Shown: positions 43,474 through 53,713 of the stretch, in pieces
How positions within the stretch are numbered: position 1 is the stretch's first letter
How the letters are laid out: the number at the start of each line of letters is the position of its first letter
DNA from: Indibacter alkaliphilus LW1
GTDB taxonomy: Bacteria; Bacteroidota; Bacteroidia; Cytophagales; Cyclobacteriaceae
Direction of reading: 5' to 3'
Length of the DNA stretch: 64,000 nt
NCBI RefSeq assembly: GCF_000295935.2
Contig: NZ_ALWO02000036.1
Span: forward strand, 1-64,000
Translations under genes and position numbers: made by a program
The notes under the pieces: model-generated
What the model was told of the DNA's origin: nothing
What the model saw: the letters and a program-made list of their open reading frames with translations, nothing else
Databases searched by the model: none

Positions 43474-44614
43474 ATGCTGGCACGCCATAAAGCTCTTTCA
43501 GCTTTTCCACAGTATAATTCACTTCTTCAATAGTATTGAAACGGCTGAAAGAGAAACGCACAGATTCCCGTTGAGGATCGGCTTTCAAGCTTCTCAGCAC
43601 ATGAGAACCTACTGATGCACCACTACTGCAGGCCGAACCTCCAGAAGCTGAAATCCCATTGAGGTCAAGATTGAAGAGTAACATACCGGAGTTTTCCTCA
43701 GAATATGGCAGACTCACATTCAAAACTGTGTAAAGGCTATGCTGCATTTCTGCAGATCTCCCATTGAAGCTGACTTCAGGAATTTGTTGTTTTAAACTTT
43801 CTATAAAGTGTTTTTTCAGGTTTTCAATATGTGCCCTATGGCCAGACATGTCTTCATAGGCCAATTCAAGCGCCTTGGCAATCCCTACTATCCCGATTAC
43901 ATTTTCGGTTCCACCCCTCATATTTCTTTCCTGAGCTCCCCCATAGATAAATGGGTGGATTTTTTTGTCTTTTCGGATATACAAAAAACCCGAACCTTTT
44001 GGCCCGTGAAATTTATGCCCTCCAGCAACAAGTGAATCAACAGGAAGGGTTTTCAGATCATGTTCGTAATGCCCCATAGTCTGTACAGTATCAGAGTGAA
44101 AAAAGCCGCCATAGTTTTTCACGAGTTTACCGATCGCACTCAGGTCATTGATATTACCGATTTCGTTATTGGCATGCATGATGGAAACCATGGAGTTTGG
44201 ATTGGATCTCAACAATTCCTCCAAATGATCCAGGTCAATATCCCCTTTTTCGTTTACCTTGACCAAACTCAATTTTACTTTTCCTTTTTGGGCACAATGC
44301 TCTAAGGTATGCAGTACAGCATGGTGTTCAATAGCTGAAGTAATGGCGTGTTGAATCCCATAAGTCTCAATTCCACAAACCAAGGCTGTGTTATCTGCTT
44401 CTGTTCCCCCAGAAGTGAAAAAAATTTCAGAAGGACTGGCATTCAAAAGTTCAGCAACTTTTTTCCTTGCTCTTTCAATGGCTGTACGTACTTCTCTTCC
44501 ATGACTGTGTACGGAAGAAGGATTGCCATAATGATCCTTCATAAAAGGAATCATAGCCTCTACTACCCTACCATCCATGGCAGTAGTTGCTGCATTGTCA
44601 AAGTAAACTCTCAT
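43472..44614 (-). CDS. Cysteine desulfurase (NifS/IscS-like)
   Basis: 380 residues. A PLP enzyme that takes sulfur from cysteine for Fe-S clusters or thiolated tRNA. Start MRVYFDNAATTAMD; PLP lysine in AGGHKFHGPKGSGFLY (about 200-210); catalytic Cys in SGGSACSSGASVGSHVL (about 327), followed by the short conserved loop typical of group I enzymes. No partner scaffold gene is adjacent, so the pathway it feeds cannot be told. The phosphohexomutase gene lies 51 bases upstream on the same strand. Confidence 0.93.
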   Translation of the reverse strand: MRVYFDNAATTAMDGRVVEAMIPFMKDHYGNPSSVHSHGREVRTAIERARKKVAELLNASPSEIFFTSGGTEADNTALVCGIETYGIQHAITSAIEHHAVLHTLEHCAQKGKVKLSLVKVNEKGDIDLDHLEELLRSNPNSMVSIMHANNEIGNINDLSAIGKLVKNYGGFFHSDTVQTMGHYEHDLKTLPVDSLVAGGHKFHGPKGSGFLYIRKDKKIHPFIYGGAQERNMRGGTENVIGIVGIAKALELAYEDMSGHRAHIENLKKHFIESLKQQIPEVSFNGRSAEMQHSLYTVLNVSLPYSEENSGMLLFNLDLNGISASGGSACSSGASVGSHVLRSLKADPQRESVRFSFSRFNTIEEVNYTVEKLKELYGVPA

Positions 44615-44665
44615 GCTTCAAGTATTTGGGTTGATGTTATGCTCTGCAAAGAAGCCTATAGAAGT

Positions 44666-46054
44666 TTAGCTTCCCGTAATGACTTCTTTGATGTCCATAA
44701 TGATTTTATTTGCCAAGTGTTCAGCTGTTGCCTGTGATTCAGACTCAGAATAAATTCTTATGATGGGTTCGGTATTTGATTTTCTTAAGTGAACCCACTC
44801 TTTTTCAAATTCTATCTTTACACCATCTATGAGATTGATAGGATGCTTACTGTATTTCTCCTTAATAGCCTCAAGCACGTTGTCTACATTGATGTTAGGA
44901 GTCAATTCTATCTTATTTTTGGAAATGTAATAGTTGGGATAGCTTGCTCTAAGACGGGAAATGGTTTTCCCAAACTTTGCTAAATGTGTCAAAAACAGAC
45001 CAATCCCCACCAAAGCATCTCTGCCATAATGGGATTCAGGGTAAATCACTCCGCCGTTGCCTTCTCCCCCGATAATCGCATTGGTTTCTTTCATCTTGTT
45101 GACGACATTGACTTCGCCTACAGCTGCTGCCTCATATTGTCCTCCCCTTTTTTGGGTGACATCTCTTAATGCACGTGTAGAACTCAAATTTGAGACTGTA
45201 TTTCCGGGAGTATTGGCAAGTACATAATCTGCTACCGCCACTAGTGTATATTCTTCACCGAAAGGACTTCCGTCCTCATTCATAAAGCAAAGCCTGTCTA
45301 CATCCGGGTCGACTACGATGCCCAAATCAAACTTCCCCTTTGCCAATTTTTCAGAAATGTCTCTCAGATTTTCCGGCAATGGCTCAGGATTATGTGGAAA
45401 ATGCCCATCTGGTGTACAATACATTTCCTCAATCTCTTCTACGCCCAATGCCCTCAGAAGCTTCGGAAGCGCGATACCACCGGTTGAATTGACACAATCA
45501 ATCACCACCTTGAAATTCCTCGCTTTGATCGCCTCTACATCCACAAGATCCAAGCCAAGAACATGCTGCACATGCCTTTCTATGTAATCATCAATTTGGG
45601 TATATGCACCAAGCTTTTTTACTTCTGCAAAAGTAAAGTCTTCTTTTTCTGCACTATCCAGAATTGCTTTTCCTTCAGCATCGGAAATAAACTCTCCTTT
45701 GTTGTTGAGCAGTTTAAGCGCATTCCATTGAATAGGATTATGGCTAGCTGTCAAGATGATACCTCCTCCCGCATTTTCCAAAGGAACTGCCAACTCAACA
45801 GTAGGGGTGGTACTCAAACCCAAGTCTATGACATGAATGCCTAAGCCTTGAAGTGTTGCAGCCACTAATTTGGACACCATTTCTCCCGAAATCCTGGCAT
45901 CTCTTCCAATAACAACTTTGGGATTTTGGGTATGCTTGATCACCCAGCTTCCATAAGCAGAGGTGAATTTGACAACATCCAAAGGGGTGAGGCCCTCTCC
46001 AGGTTTTCCACCGATAGTTCCCCGTATACCAGAGATTGATTTGATTAAAGCCAC
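44666..46054 (-). CDS. glmM: Phosphoglucosamine/phosphomannomutase family enzyme
   Basis: 462 residues of the alpha-D-phosphohexomutase family. The phospho-serine loop is TASHNPIQWNALK (Ser about 102), the Mg loop DPDVDRL (about 243-249), the sugar-binding loop GEGNGG (about 335) and the phosphate-binding RKSNTEPIIRIYSE near the C-terminus. In Bacteroidota this type is commonly taken as GlmM, which feeds UDP-GlcNAc synthesis. A phosphomannomutase role cannot be excluded from sequence alone, so the symbol is tentative. Confidence 0.85.
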   Translation of the reverse strand: MALIKSISGIRGTIGGKPGEGLTPLDVVKFTSAYGSWVIKHTQNPKVVIGRDARISGEMVSKLVAATLQGLGIHVIDLGLSTTPTVELAVPLENAGGGIILTASHNPIQWNALKLLNNKGEFISDAEGKAILDSAEKEDFTFAEVKKLGAYTQIDDYIERHVQHVLGLDLVDVEAIKARNFKVVIDCVNSTGGIALPKLLRALGVEEIEEMYCTPDGHFPHNPEPLPENLRDISEKLAKGKFDLGIVVDPDVDRLCFMNEDGSPFGEEYTLVAVADYVLANTPGNTVSNLSSTRALRDVTQKRGGQYEAAAVGEVNVVNKMKETNAIIGGEGNGGVIYPESHYGRDALVGIGLFLTHLAKFGKTISRLRASYPNYYISKNKIELTPNINVDNVLEAIKEKYSKHPINLIDGVKIEFEKEWVHLRKSNTEPIIRIYSESESQATAEHLANKIIMDIKEVITGS

Positions 46055-46079
46055 TCTAAAATAGATTAATAGTTAAATA

Positions 46080-46104
46080 GAAAAATCCTGGAAAACCCAG
46101 GAGT
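46080..46104 (-). terminator. Terminator-like hairpin
   Basis: On the minus strand the sequence TCCTGG-GTTTT-CCAGGA is followed by TTTTT. It lies just past the small Cys-rich membrane protein gene (ends 46116) and before the start of glmM. Confidence 0.6.
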
Positions 46105-46115
46105 TGAAAAGGCGA

Positions 46116-46346
46116 TTATTTGAATTTGGCAAGAACCTTATCCACTTCATTGTCAGGGTTGCCACAACTGCTGTCTGCATCTACGGTTTTGCCACAATAG
46201 CTACATGTACCGCCATCCTTATTCAAATAAGGGTTCTGTGAGGCACAGGTGCCTTTAAATTCTCCGTTTTTCAATAAAATTAGTCTTACTGACATCAAAA
46301 TAAAGAAGAGTGCCAAAAAGCCTAAAGTCAAATACAAGGTTGCCAT
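46116..46346 (-). CDS. Small one-helix membrane protein with four Cys (NqrM-like layout)
   Basis: 76 residues: one membrane helix (about 3-25) and a soluble tail with Cys in GTCASQN, GGTCSYCGK and SSCGNPD. The order of helix, charged K-G-E-F-K-G turn and Cys cluster resembles NqrM, the helper that inserts iron into the sodium-pumping NADH dehydrogenase, but the spacing differs and no nqr genes are nearby. Common in Bacteroidota as an uncharacterised membrane protein. Confidence 0.75.
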   Translation of the reverse strand: MATLYLTLGFLALFFILMSVRLILLKNGEFKGTCASQNPYLNKDGGTCSYCGKTVDADSSCGNPDNEVDKVLAKFK

Positions 46347-46417
46347 ATCAATTAAATTTGTCCAAATTTACGTAATACTTTCAAAACGTCCTCAATTAAA
46401 TTATAGTTTCCCCGCTT

Positions 46418-47236
46418 ATGTCCCAATTGTCACAAAGAAAAGAGCAATTAGCTGCGTTTGATAAATTATTGACCATCATGGATGAACTTAGGGAGCAATG
46501 CCCTTGGGACAAAAAGCAAACGATTGAGAGCCTTAGACACCTAACCATTGAAGAAACTTTTGAACTTTCAGATGCCATTTTGGAAAATGATCTGGAAGAA
46601 ATCAAAAAAGAACTGGGAGATATACTTTTGCATATAGTTTTTTACGCAAAAATCGGTTCTGAAAAAAAAGCCTTTGACATCACGACTGTCATAGAAAGTC
46701 TTTGTGAAAAACTAATCCGTCGCCATCCTCATATTTATGGTGATACAATAGCTCAGGATGAACAAACTGTTAAAGAAAACTGGGAGAAAATCAAACTGAA
46801 AGAAAAAGGCAATCTATCAGTTCTCGGCGGGGTTCCAAAGTCCTTACCGGCATTGATCAAAGCGATGCGAATTCAGGAAAAAGCCCGTGGCGTAGGATTC
46901 GACTGGGAAGAAAAACATCAGGTCTGGGAAAAAGTAGAAGAGGAAATGGATGAATTCAAGTCCGAATTCAATGCTGCTGATGAAAAAGAAATAGACAAAG
47001 AAAAAGCTACAGGTGAATTTGGAGACCTACTTTTTTCCCTGATCAATTATGCAAGATTTATTGACATCAATCCAGAAGAAGCACTGGAAAAAACCAATTT
47101 AAAATTTATCAAACGCTTCCAATATCTGGAAAAATCTGCCAAAGAAGCCGGTAAAAAAATAGAAGACATGAGCTTGGCAGAAATGGATGTTTTTTGGGAG
47201 GAAGCCAAACGGCTCCCCGGTAATCCTATTAAATGA
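46418..47236 (+). CDS. mazG: Nucleoside triphosphate pyrophosphohydrolase
   Basis: 272 residues, full MazG length, with two all-alpha MazG modules. The first holds LREQCPWDKKQTIESLRHLTIEETFELSDAI and KKELGDILLHIVFYA (about 18-75); the second holds GDLLFSLINYARFI (about 198-211). The ExxE...ExxD metal sites are intact in both. Hydrolyses NTPs and dNTPs, including damaged ones. Divergent from the small membrane protein gene; the 71-base spacer must hold both promoters. Confidence 0.95.
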   Translation: MSQLSQRKEQLAAFDKLLTIMDELREQCPWDKKQTIESLRHLTIEETFELSDAILENDLEEIKKELGDILLHIVFYAKIGSEKKAFDITTVIESLCEKLIRRHPHIYGDTIAQDEQTVKENWEKIKLKEKGNLSVLGGVPKSLPALIKAMRIQEKARGVGFDWEEKHQVWEKVEEEMDEFKSEFNAADEKEIDKEKATGEFGDLLFSLINYARFIDINPEEALEKTNLKFIKRFQYLEKSAKEAGKKIEDMSLAEMDVFWEEAKRLPGNPIK

Positions 47237-47315
47237 TCAGACCCGAAAATATGGGTTAAGCTATTTTCTTGATTTAGGAGTAGGCCTGGACCAAAAAGGA
47301 AATCAATTATCGGAC

Positions 47316-47819
47316 TTACCTTCCAAAATCATCTTGAAGACGCACAATATCTTCCTCATCAGAAGGGTGTGAAGCATCTGTGTGTTGCCATATTTCGGCC
47401 ACCATTCCCCAGTCTTCCAAACCTATGAGTCGGTGCCTTTCGCCTTGTTGAAGCTTGATTTTGTCACCCTCCTTTAATATATGCTGCGCCTTTTCCACAT
47501 CAGTCAATGATGTTGCGACAGCCACTTTACCGGAAATACATCTCCAGATTTCTGCTCTGCGATGGTGATACTGCCAGGAAAGCCTTTTGCCCGGCGCAAC
47601 CAAAAGTATCTTTGGGCTGAGTTTTTTTGAAATTTTCAAAGCTTCAAAATCCTCTTCCGGGAAAAACTGGGCTGCAAATGCTTCGGCCTGACTTTCTTCA
47701 ATGACCAAAAAACCACCCCAAGGTCTATTTCTATCTTCTTTGGTGATAGTGAAGTTCAACCTATGCATCAAGCGCTCGGCTTTGTCAAAAATTTGTGTGA
47801 TCGCTTTGTCCATATTCAA
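47316..47819 (-). CDS. Cupin-type phosphomannose isomerase (type II C-terminal domain-like)
   Basis: 167 residues. A cupin barrel in which KRLSWQYHHRRAEIWRCISGK (first cupin motif with two His and Glu) and GERHRLIG (second) hold the metal. RPWGGF near residue 35 is a substrate-loop mark of mannose-6-phosphate isomerase/ManC C-terminal domains. Likely converts fructose-6-P and mannose-6-P, or is a relative that does so. It stands alone, convergent with mazG. Confidence 0.85.
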   Translation of the reverse strand: MNMDKAITQIFDKAERLMHRLNFTITKEDRNRPWGGFLVIEESQAEAFAAQFFPEEDFEALKISKKLSPKILLVAPGKRLSWQYHHRRAEIWRCISGKVAVATSLTDVEKAQHILKEGDKIKLQQGERHRLIGLEDWGMVAEIWQHTDASHPSDEEDIVRLQDDFGR

Positions 47820-47948
47820 AAGTAGAAAAAAATTCTTTTCTGAATATGAAACTTTTTAAATTCAACCAATTCAATCCTTCTTACAATTCTACGAAATAAA
47901 TGATTTCAATCTCCTGAATATAGAGGAGGACTTTAGTAATTTAGCCCT

Positions 47949-49667
47949 ATGGAATACAAATGGATGATACGGGAAAAGGCCGATAGCGAAGCGGTAAAAA
48001 CCCTTAGTAAGGAAATCAACGTCAATTCCATCTTGGCCAATATGCTGGTGAACAGGGACGTAGATACTTTTCAAAAGGCAAAGGATTTTTTCAGGCCTGA
48101 TTTGGACAAACTGCATGATCCAATGCTCATGCAGGATATGGATAAGGCGGTAGAAAGGCTTGAAAGAAGCATTGAGAACAATGAAAAGATTCTAGTCTAT
48201 GGGGATTATGATGTAGATGGCACCACCTCAGTAGCCATGATGTATGGCTATTTGAGCCAAATTTACGACAAAGTGGATTTTTACATCCCGGATAGATACA
48301 AGGAGGGTTATGGAATTTCAGAAAAGGGGGTGAGATTTGCTGCAGAAAACGGATATTCCCTGATCGTATCATTGGATTGTGGCATCAAGGCCATAGAAAA
48401 AGTCAAGCTGGGAAAAGAGTTGGGTGTGGATTTTATTATCTGTGATCACCACACTCCAGGAGAGGAACTGCCACCTGCTGTTGCCATTTTAGACCCCAAG
48501 AGAAAGGATTGCAAATACCCATATAAAGAGTTGAGCGGTTGTGGAGTTGGTTTCAAGCTGGTACAGGCTATGGCAGCAAAAAGGGGAGAGGATTCAAGTA
48601 AGGTCATGGGATATCTTGATCTTTTGGCCATTAGCATTGCCGCTGACATTGTACCGATCACAGGGGAAAATAGAATCTTCGCCTTTTATGGAATAGAAAG
48701 GATCAATAACAATCCCAGGCCTGGAATCAAAGCCTTGATGCTGAGGAGCAGAATAGAAAAAGAGCTGGAGATTTCAGATATCGTTTTCAAAATCGGCCCA
48801 AGAATCAATGCTTCAGGCAGGTTGGAGCATGCCAAGGCATCAGTAGAATTATTGATCTCCAAAGACCTGGAAGATGCTCTGGCCAGAGCAGAAATAGTAG
48901 ACACGGTCAATGCAGCAAGAAAAAATTTCGATGAAAATATTACCAAAGAAGCCCTCTCAATGATAGAGAGCATGGAGATCGAAAAGAAAACTACTGTACT
49001 TTTTAAAGAAGATTGGCACAAGGGAGTGATTGGTATAGTTGCATCCAGATGTATAGAAAAGTATTACCGTCCAACAATTATCCTTACCGAATCCAACAAC
49101 AAAGCTACGGGCTCAGCAAGATCTGTATTTGATTTTGATATTTATGAAGCCATTTCCGAATGCAGTGATTTGCTGGAGCAGTTTGGAGGCCATAAGTATG
49201 CTGCTGGCCTCACCATGTCTGTGGACAAAGTTCCTGCATTTCAGAAAAAATTTGAGGAAGTAGTCAGCTCAAGAATTTCAGACATACACATGAAGCCCGT
49301 TCTTGAAATAGATGATGAGATCCTATTGGATCAGGTGAATTATAAATTTTACAATATCCTGAAGCAAATGGCCCCATTTGGTCCCGGAAATCCGGAACCG
49401 ATTTTCTGCCTGAAGCAGGTCTTTGCAGAGAATGTAAGGATATTAAAAGACAAGCACCTAAGATTCAACGTAGTGCAGGACGGCATTGATACCAAACCAA
49501 TCTGTATTGCTTTTGGAATGGCTGACAAAACCATCTTCCCTGATGAGATTATTTATAAAATGCTTTTACGAAAAATGCGATTCGATTTGGCTTTTGAGAT
49601 AAGGGAGAATACATTTAGGAACAACAGTACCTTGCAACTTTACGTGAAGGATATAAAATTTGATTGA
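47949..49667 (+). CDS. recJ: Single-stranded-DNA exonuclease RecJ
   Basis: 572 residues, full length. 5'-3' exonuclease in recombination and mismatch repair. The DHH motifs are seen: [11 protein letters not shown] (about 79-89), SLDCG (about 141), CDHHTPG (about 160), GRLEHAK (about 293) and the DHHA1 part with [12 protein letters not shown] (about 414-425). The OB-like C-terminal domain follows. lptB starts two bases downstream, so both are in one transcript. Confidence 0.96.
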   Translation: MEYKWMIREKADSEAVKTLSKEINVNSILANMLVNRDVDTFQKAKDFFRPDLDKLHDPMLMQDMDKAVERLERSIENNEKILVYGDYDVDGTTSVAMMYGYLSQIYDKVDFYIPDRYKEGYGISEKGVRFAAENGYSLIVSLDCGIKAIEKVKLGKELGVDFIICDHHTPGEELPPAVAILDPKRKDCKYPYKELSGCGVGFKLVQAMAAKRGEDSSKVMGYLDLLAISIAADIVPITGENRIFAFYGIERINNNPRPGIKALMLRSRIEKELEISDIVFKIGPRINASGRLEHAKASVELLISKDLEDALARAEIVDTVNAARKNFDENITKEALSMIESMEIEKKTTVLFKEDWHKGVIGIVASRCIEKYYRPTIILTESNNKATGSARSVFDFDIYEAISECSDLLEQFGGHKYAAGLTMSVDKVPAFQKKFEEVVSSRISDIHMKPVLEIDDEILLDQVNYKFYNILKQMAPFGPGNPEPIFCLKQVFAENVRILKDKHLRFNVVQDGIDTKPICIAFGMADKTIFPDEIIYKMLLRKMRFDLAFEIRENTFRNNSTLQLYVKDIKFD

Positions 49668-49669
49668 GC

Positions 49670-50407
49670 ATGAAGCTAAGGGCCGATAATTTGGTGAAAA
49701 TCTATAAAGGCAGAAAAGTCGTCAATGACATCTCTGTAGAAGTGGAACAAGGTGAAATTGTTGGTCTACTTGGTCCCAATGGGGCCGGAAAAACCACCTC
49801 CTTTTACATGATTGTTGGACTGATTCAGCCCAACCATGGTGAAATATTTTTAGAAAATCAAAATATCACCAAGCTTCCCATGTACAAAAGAGCCAAATTG
49901 GGAATCGGTTATCTTGCCCAGGAAGCTTCTGTTTTCAGGAAACTTTCAGTAGAAGAAAATATCATGGCTGTCCTGGAAATGACCAACAAAAACAAGGTAG
50001 AACGGAAAGAGAAAGTTGAAAGCCTTTTGGAAGAGTTCAGCCTTACCCATGTTCGCAAAAACTTGGGAATGGTACTTTCCGGGGGAGAGAGAAGAAGGAC
50101 AGAAATCGCACGGGCACTGGCTGTAGACCCCAAATTTGTGCTTTTAGATGAACCTTTTGCAGGAGTGGATCCGATCGCAGTAGAAGAGATTCAGACCATC
50201 GTAGCCAAACTCAAAAACAAAAATATAGGAATACTCATCACCGACCACAATGTCAATGAAACCCTTTCCATTACCGACAGGGCATATTTGATGTTTGAAG
50301 GCAAACTTTTGAAGGCCGGTACTGCCGAGGAATTGGCAGCAGATGAACAAGTCAGGAGAGTGTATCTTGGCCAACATTTTGAACTGAAAAGAAAAATATT
50401 CAACTAA
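49670..50407 (+). CDS. lptB: LPS export ABC transporter ATP-binding protein LptB
   Basis: About 245 residues. Drives LPS extraction from the inner membrane with LptFG. Walker [18 protein letters not shown] (about 32), signature [15 protein letters not shown] (about 138) and Walker [16 protein letters not shown] (about 160) with the H-loop DHNV. The ATG at 49670 (MKLRADNL) is preferred over the TTG at 49664. The last base of its stop codon is the first base of the next gene (TAATG), which suggests coupling. Confidence 0.94.
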   Translation: MKLRADNLVKIYKGRKVVNDISVEVEQGEIVGLLGPNGAGKTTSFYMIVGLIQPNHGEIFLENQNITKLPMYKRAKLGIGYLAQEASVFRKLSVEENIMAVLEMTNKNKVERKEKVESLLEEFSLTHVRKNLGMVLSGGERRRTEIARALAVDPKFVLLDEPFAGVDPIAVEEIQTIVAKLKNKNIGILITDHNVNETLSITDRAYLMFEGKLLKAGTAEELAADEQVRRVYLGQHFELKRKIFN

Positions 50408-51924
50408 TGGAAGTTGTCAATTCTTTTATCTCCTGGATTTTGAAAAGCCGCATTGGTCAGATCGAAAATTTTAAAAAGCAGCCTTTCAGAGCTCAGAAAA
50501 ACGTCTTTGATGAACTGCTTGAGTTTGGAAAAACCACAGAGTTTGGGAAAAAACACCATTTTGATAGGATCAATTCTTATGAGGAGTTTGCTCAGGCGGT
50601 TCCCATTCACGATTACGAACAAATGAAGCCCTACATTGAGAAAACAATGAAAGGGCATCAAAATGTGATTTGGCCGACACCCATTGAATGGTTTTCAAAA
50701 TCCTCGGGCACTACCTCAAGTAGAAGCAAATTTATCCCTGTTTCGCAAGAATCCTTAGAAGACTGTCACTTCAAAGCCGGGAAAGATATGCTTTCCATCT
50801 ACATGAATAATTATCCCGACAGCAAGCTTTTTGCGGGAAAAAACCTCACAATAGGTGGAAGCCTGACCAAAAATCTCAGCGCCTCTAATAAAAGCAGCCA
50901 AGTGGGGGATATTTCTGCTGTCATCATGCATAATTTACCGCTTTGGGCGCAATTTGCGCGAACACCAAGTCTGGAAGTCGCACTGATGAGCGAATGGGAA
51001 TCCAAAATTGAAAGAATGGCCCAAGAGGTAATGGACGAAAATGTGGTCAGCATGTCCGGTGTCCCAACCTGGACCATCGTACTCTTACAGAGAATACTTG
51101 AAATCAAAGGCGCCAATAACATCTTAGAGGTTTGGCCAAACCTTGAGGTCTTTTTTCATGGTGCGGTAGCTTTTGGGCCATACAAAAACCTCTTCAGGGA
51201 ACTGATTCCTTCTGATAAAATGAGGTACATGGAAACTTACAATGCCTCTGAGGGATTTTTCGGTATACAAGATCAGAAAGAATCAGATGAGCTCCTTTTG
51301 ATGTTGGATTACGGTATTTTCTACGAATTCATTCCTATGGAAGAATGGGAGAATGAAAAACCCAAAGTAATCCCACTTTGGGAAGTAGAAACAAACAAAA
51401 ACTACGCAATCATCATTACTACCAATGGTGGTCTCTGGAGATACAAAATCGGAGATACTGTCAAGTTCACCAATACTGATCCATACCGTTTTAGAATTTC
51501 AGGCAGGACCAAGCATTTCATCAATGCATTTGGGGAGGAGGTCATAGTAGAAAACGCAGAAAGGGCAATTCAAGCCGCTGCAGATGCCACTTTGGCGACA
51601 ATCACCAATTTTACTGCCGCTCCGGTTTATTTTGGAGGGTCTAAAAGCAAGGGCGCTCATGAGTGGGTAGTGGAATTTCAGACTTTTCCCAGTGACGAAA
51701 GTATATTTTGTGAGATTCTTGACAAAACCCTCAGGGAAATCAATTCGGATTATGACGCAAAGCGCTATAAGGACCTCGCACTTTCAGCTCCAAAAGTCCA
51801 TCTTGTCAATTCCGGGGTTTTTCAGAAATGGTTGAAATCCAAAGGGAAATTGGGCGGACAAAATAAGGTACCCAGGCTTTCCAATACCCGGGAGTATCTT
51901 GATGAAGTATTAAAATTTATCTGA
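50407..51924 (+). CDS. GH3-family acyl-adenylating enzyme
   Basis: 505 residues of the GH3 family, known in plants for joining amino acids to jasmonate and auxin by adenylation. Here WFSKSSGTTSSRSKFIPVS (about 96-114) is the ATP-phosphate loop, YNASEGFFGIQ (about 278) and GGLWRYKIGDTVKF (about 340) are the later adenylation motifs. Bacterial members have no established substrate. It overlaps the end of lptB by one base and reads with recJ-lptB, but whether that reflects shared function is open. Confidence 0.9.
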   Translation: MEVVNSFISWILKSRIGQIENFKKQPFRAQKNVFDELLEFGKTTEFGKKHHFDRINSYEEFAQAVPIHDYEQMKPYIEKTMKGHQNVIWPTPIEWFSKSSGTTSSRSKFIPVSQESLEDCHFKAGKDMLSIYMNNYPDSKLFAGKNLTIGGSLTKNLSASNKSSQVGDISAVIMHNLPLWAQFARTPSLEVALMSEWESKIERMAQEVMDENVVSMSGVPTWTIVLLQRILEIKGANNILEVWPNLEVFFHGAVAFGPYKNLFRELIPSDKMRYMETYNASEGFFGIQDQKESDELLLMLDYGIFYEFIPMEEWENEKPKVIPLWEVETNKNYAIIITTNGGLWRYKIGDTVKFTNTDPYRFRISGRTKHFINAFGEEVIVENAERAIQAAADATLATITNFTAAPVYFGGSKSKGAHEWVVEFQTFPSDESIFCEILDKTLREINSDYDAKRYKDLALSAPKVHLVNSGVFQKWLKSKGKLGGQNKVPRLSNTREYLDEVLKFI

Positions 51925-52620
51925 TCAAACACCCATTTCCACCTGCTCCAGGTTGTTCATCTGTCTCAAAATCCAAACCTGCCTTCCTAATATGTAAGGA
52001 GTAGGTCTGGCAGGAGACCAGCGTCTGGGATTTGGCAATACTGCAGCAATCAAGGCTGCTTCATTCCTGTTCAGTTTTTCTGCCGGTTTTTTGAAGTTAT
52101 GCTGTGCAGCAGCTTCTATTCCATAAATCCCCTCACCCATTTCTATGACATTGAGGTAAACGGTCATAATCCTCTCTTTCCCCCAGATCATCTCAATCAA
52201 AAAGGTGAAATATGCTTCCAGCCCCTTTCTGACAAGGTTTCTTCCCGGCCACAAAAACACATTTTTAGCGGTTTGCTGGGAAATGGTACTTGCTCCCCTT
52301 ACCTTTTTTCCTTGCTTATTGGATTCCCACACCTTTTTCATCTCATCCCAATCAAATCCATTATGATCCAAAAACTTCTGATCCTCGGAAGCAATCACAG
52401 CCTGTGGGGCGTTTTTTGAGATTTTGCCCAAGGGAACCCAATCTTTGTAAAGCTTCAATGATTTTTCCTTATCAACAGCTTGCTCATAAAGCCTGATCAC
52501 CATCAAAGGTGTGATGGGGACAGGTACAAACTTATATAAGACCGTAAGTCCTATGGTGATGAGAAAGAACCAAAGAACCAATTTGAGCGTAAAACGAAAA
52601 ATTCTCCTGAGTATTTTCAT
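51925..52620 (-). CDS. mtgA: Monofunctional peptidoglycan transglycosylase
   Basis: 231 residues: one membrane helix (about 10-30), then a GT51 domain with ASEDQKFLDHNGFDW (Glu catalytic, about 78), RGASTISQQTAKNVFLWPGR (about 108-127) and YLNVIEMGEGIYGIEAAA (about 155). No transpeptidase domain, so it only polymerises glycan strands. It ends immediately beside the GH3 gene (convergent, no gap) and follows the methyltransferase gene by three bases. Confidence 0.95.
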   Translation of the reverse strand: MKILRRIFRFTLKLVLWFFLITIGLTVLYKFVPVPITPLMVIRLYEQAVDKEKSLKLYKDWVPLGKISKNAPQAVIASEDQKFLDHNGFDWDEMKKVWESNKQGKKVRGASTISQQTAKNVFLWPGRNLVRKGLEAYFTFLIEMIWGKERIMTVYLNVIEMGEGIYGIEAAAQHNFKKPAEKLNRNEAALIAAVLPNPRRWSPARPTPYILGRQVWILRQMNNLEQVEMGV

Positions 52621-52623
52621 GGT

Positions 52624-53445
52624 TTAAGCATAGGCGGTAGCCTGAATAAATCTGTAATAAAAAACTGATTCCGGCATGGATTTTAATCTATCCATAGCCA
52701 TCTGCATTTCCAAAACCTGCTGGGCAGATACAATACCTTCCTCTATCAATATTGGTGCTCCAGAGCTCATTAGGTTTTTCCAATAAGAAAATACTTTTTG
52801 CTTCTCTTCAGGCTGTCTGCTGTCCAGATGAAAACCTCCACTCCTAAGTTGAATATTTTGGTAACCAGCTTCCTCCAAAAGATCCCCTAACCTTGCGCCG
52901 ACCTGTGGATCTCCACCTATTGAAACCTGATAATCATTATACAGTTTCCAATAGTCCATGACCTCTGGCATAAGCGGATAGGTGTAAAAAGTAGCATTGA
53001 AAACCTCCGTTATAGAAATCATCGCACCGGTTTTCAGATTACCTTTGACACTTTTCAGCACCTTGACAGGCTCTGGGATATGCTCCAAAACCCAACAGAT
53101 AAATGCTGCATCATATTTTTTTGGTAAAGAAAGCTTTTTAGCATCTTGATGAATAAAGTTAACCTTTTCTTTGCCATACCCCAGGGCTTTCATATTGTCC
53201 AATGCTTTGCGGATTTGCTTGGACTCATACTCTACACCGGTGATTTTCAGCTGAGGCCACCTTCTGAGAAGAATCTCTGTCTGAGCTCCCACACCACTGC
53301 CTACCTCAAGGAGTTCCTCCACTTTTGAAAAATCTATGTAATCGTAAATCGGCCTTTCTATCACAGATGCCTGCTCGCGCAATCTTTCCTGCTCGACCTC
53401 CTGATAGCCATGAATATATTTGTATGCTTTTGTTTTACTATCCAT
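52624..53445 (-). CDS. Class I SAM-dependent methyltransferase
   Basis: 273 residues. Motif I is VEELLEVGSGVGAQTEILLRR (about 41-60 region), motif II the ITGVEYES acidic strand, and later FICWVLEHIPEPVKVLKSV. The fold is a Rossmann-like methyltransferase with a C-terminal helical extension. Ubiquinone/menaquinone-type and small-molecule methylases share this pattern, so no substrate can be given. Probably co-transcribed with mtgA. Confidence 0.85.
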   Translation of the reverse strand: MDSKTKAYKYIHGYQEVEQERLREQASVIERPIYDYIDFSKVEELLEVGSGVGAQTEILLRRWPQLKITGVEYESKQIRKALDNMKALGYGKEKVNFIHQDAKKLSLPKKYDAAFICWVLEHIPEPVKVLKSVKGNLKTGAMISITEVFNATFYTYPLMPEVMDYWKLYNDYQVSIGGDPQVGARLGDLLEEAGYQNIQLRSGGFHLDSRQPEEKQKVFSYWKNLMSSGAPILIEEGIVSAQQVLEMQMAMDRLKSMPESVFYYRFIQATAYA

Positions 53446-53713
53446 AATTAAAATCCAATCCTGAAAATTACCGGGATTTCACCAATATTTATCCCTACTT
53501 TCTCAATTTAATGGAGATGGTTAAAAACCTGATAGGTCTCACCCTCTCTATAAGTTTTTTTGGCTTTGCAGCTGATTAAACCTGTCAGGGGTTCTATGCA
53601 ATCCAATGAGCTTAAAGTTTGGTTATTGTTTCTACAAATTTCCATAAAGTTATTCCTGTCAACTTGAATTTGTATTTTTTTAAATACCTTTATTTTCCAA
53701 AAATTTATAACAC

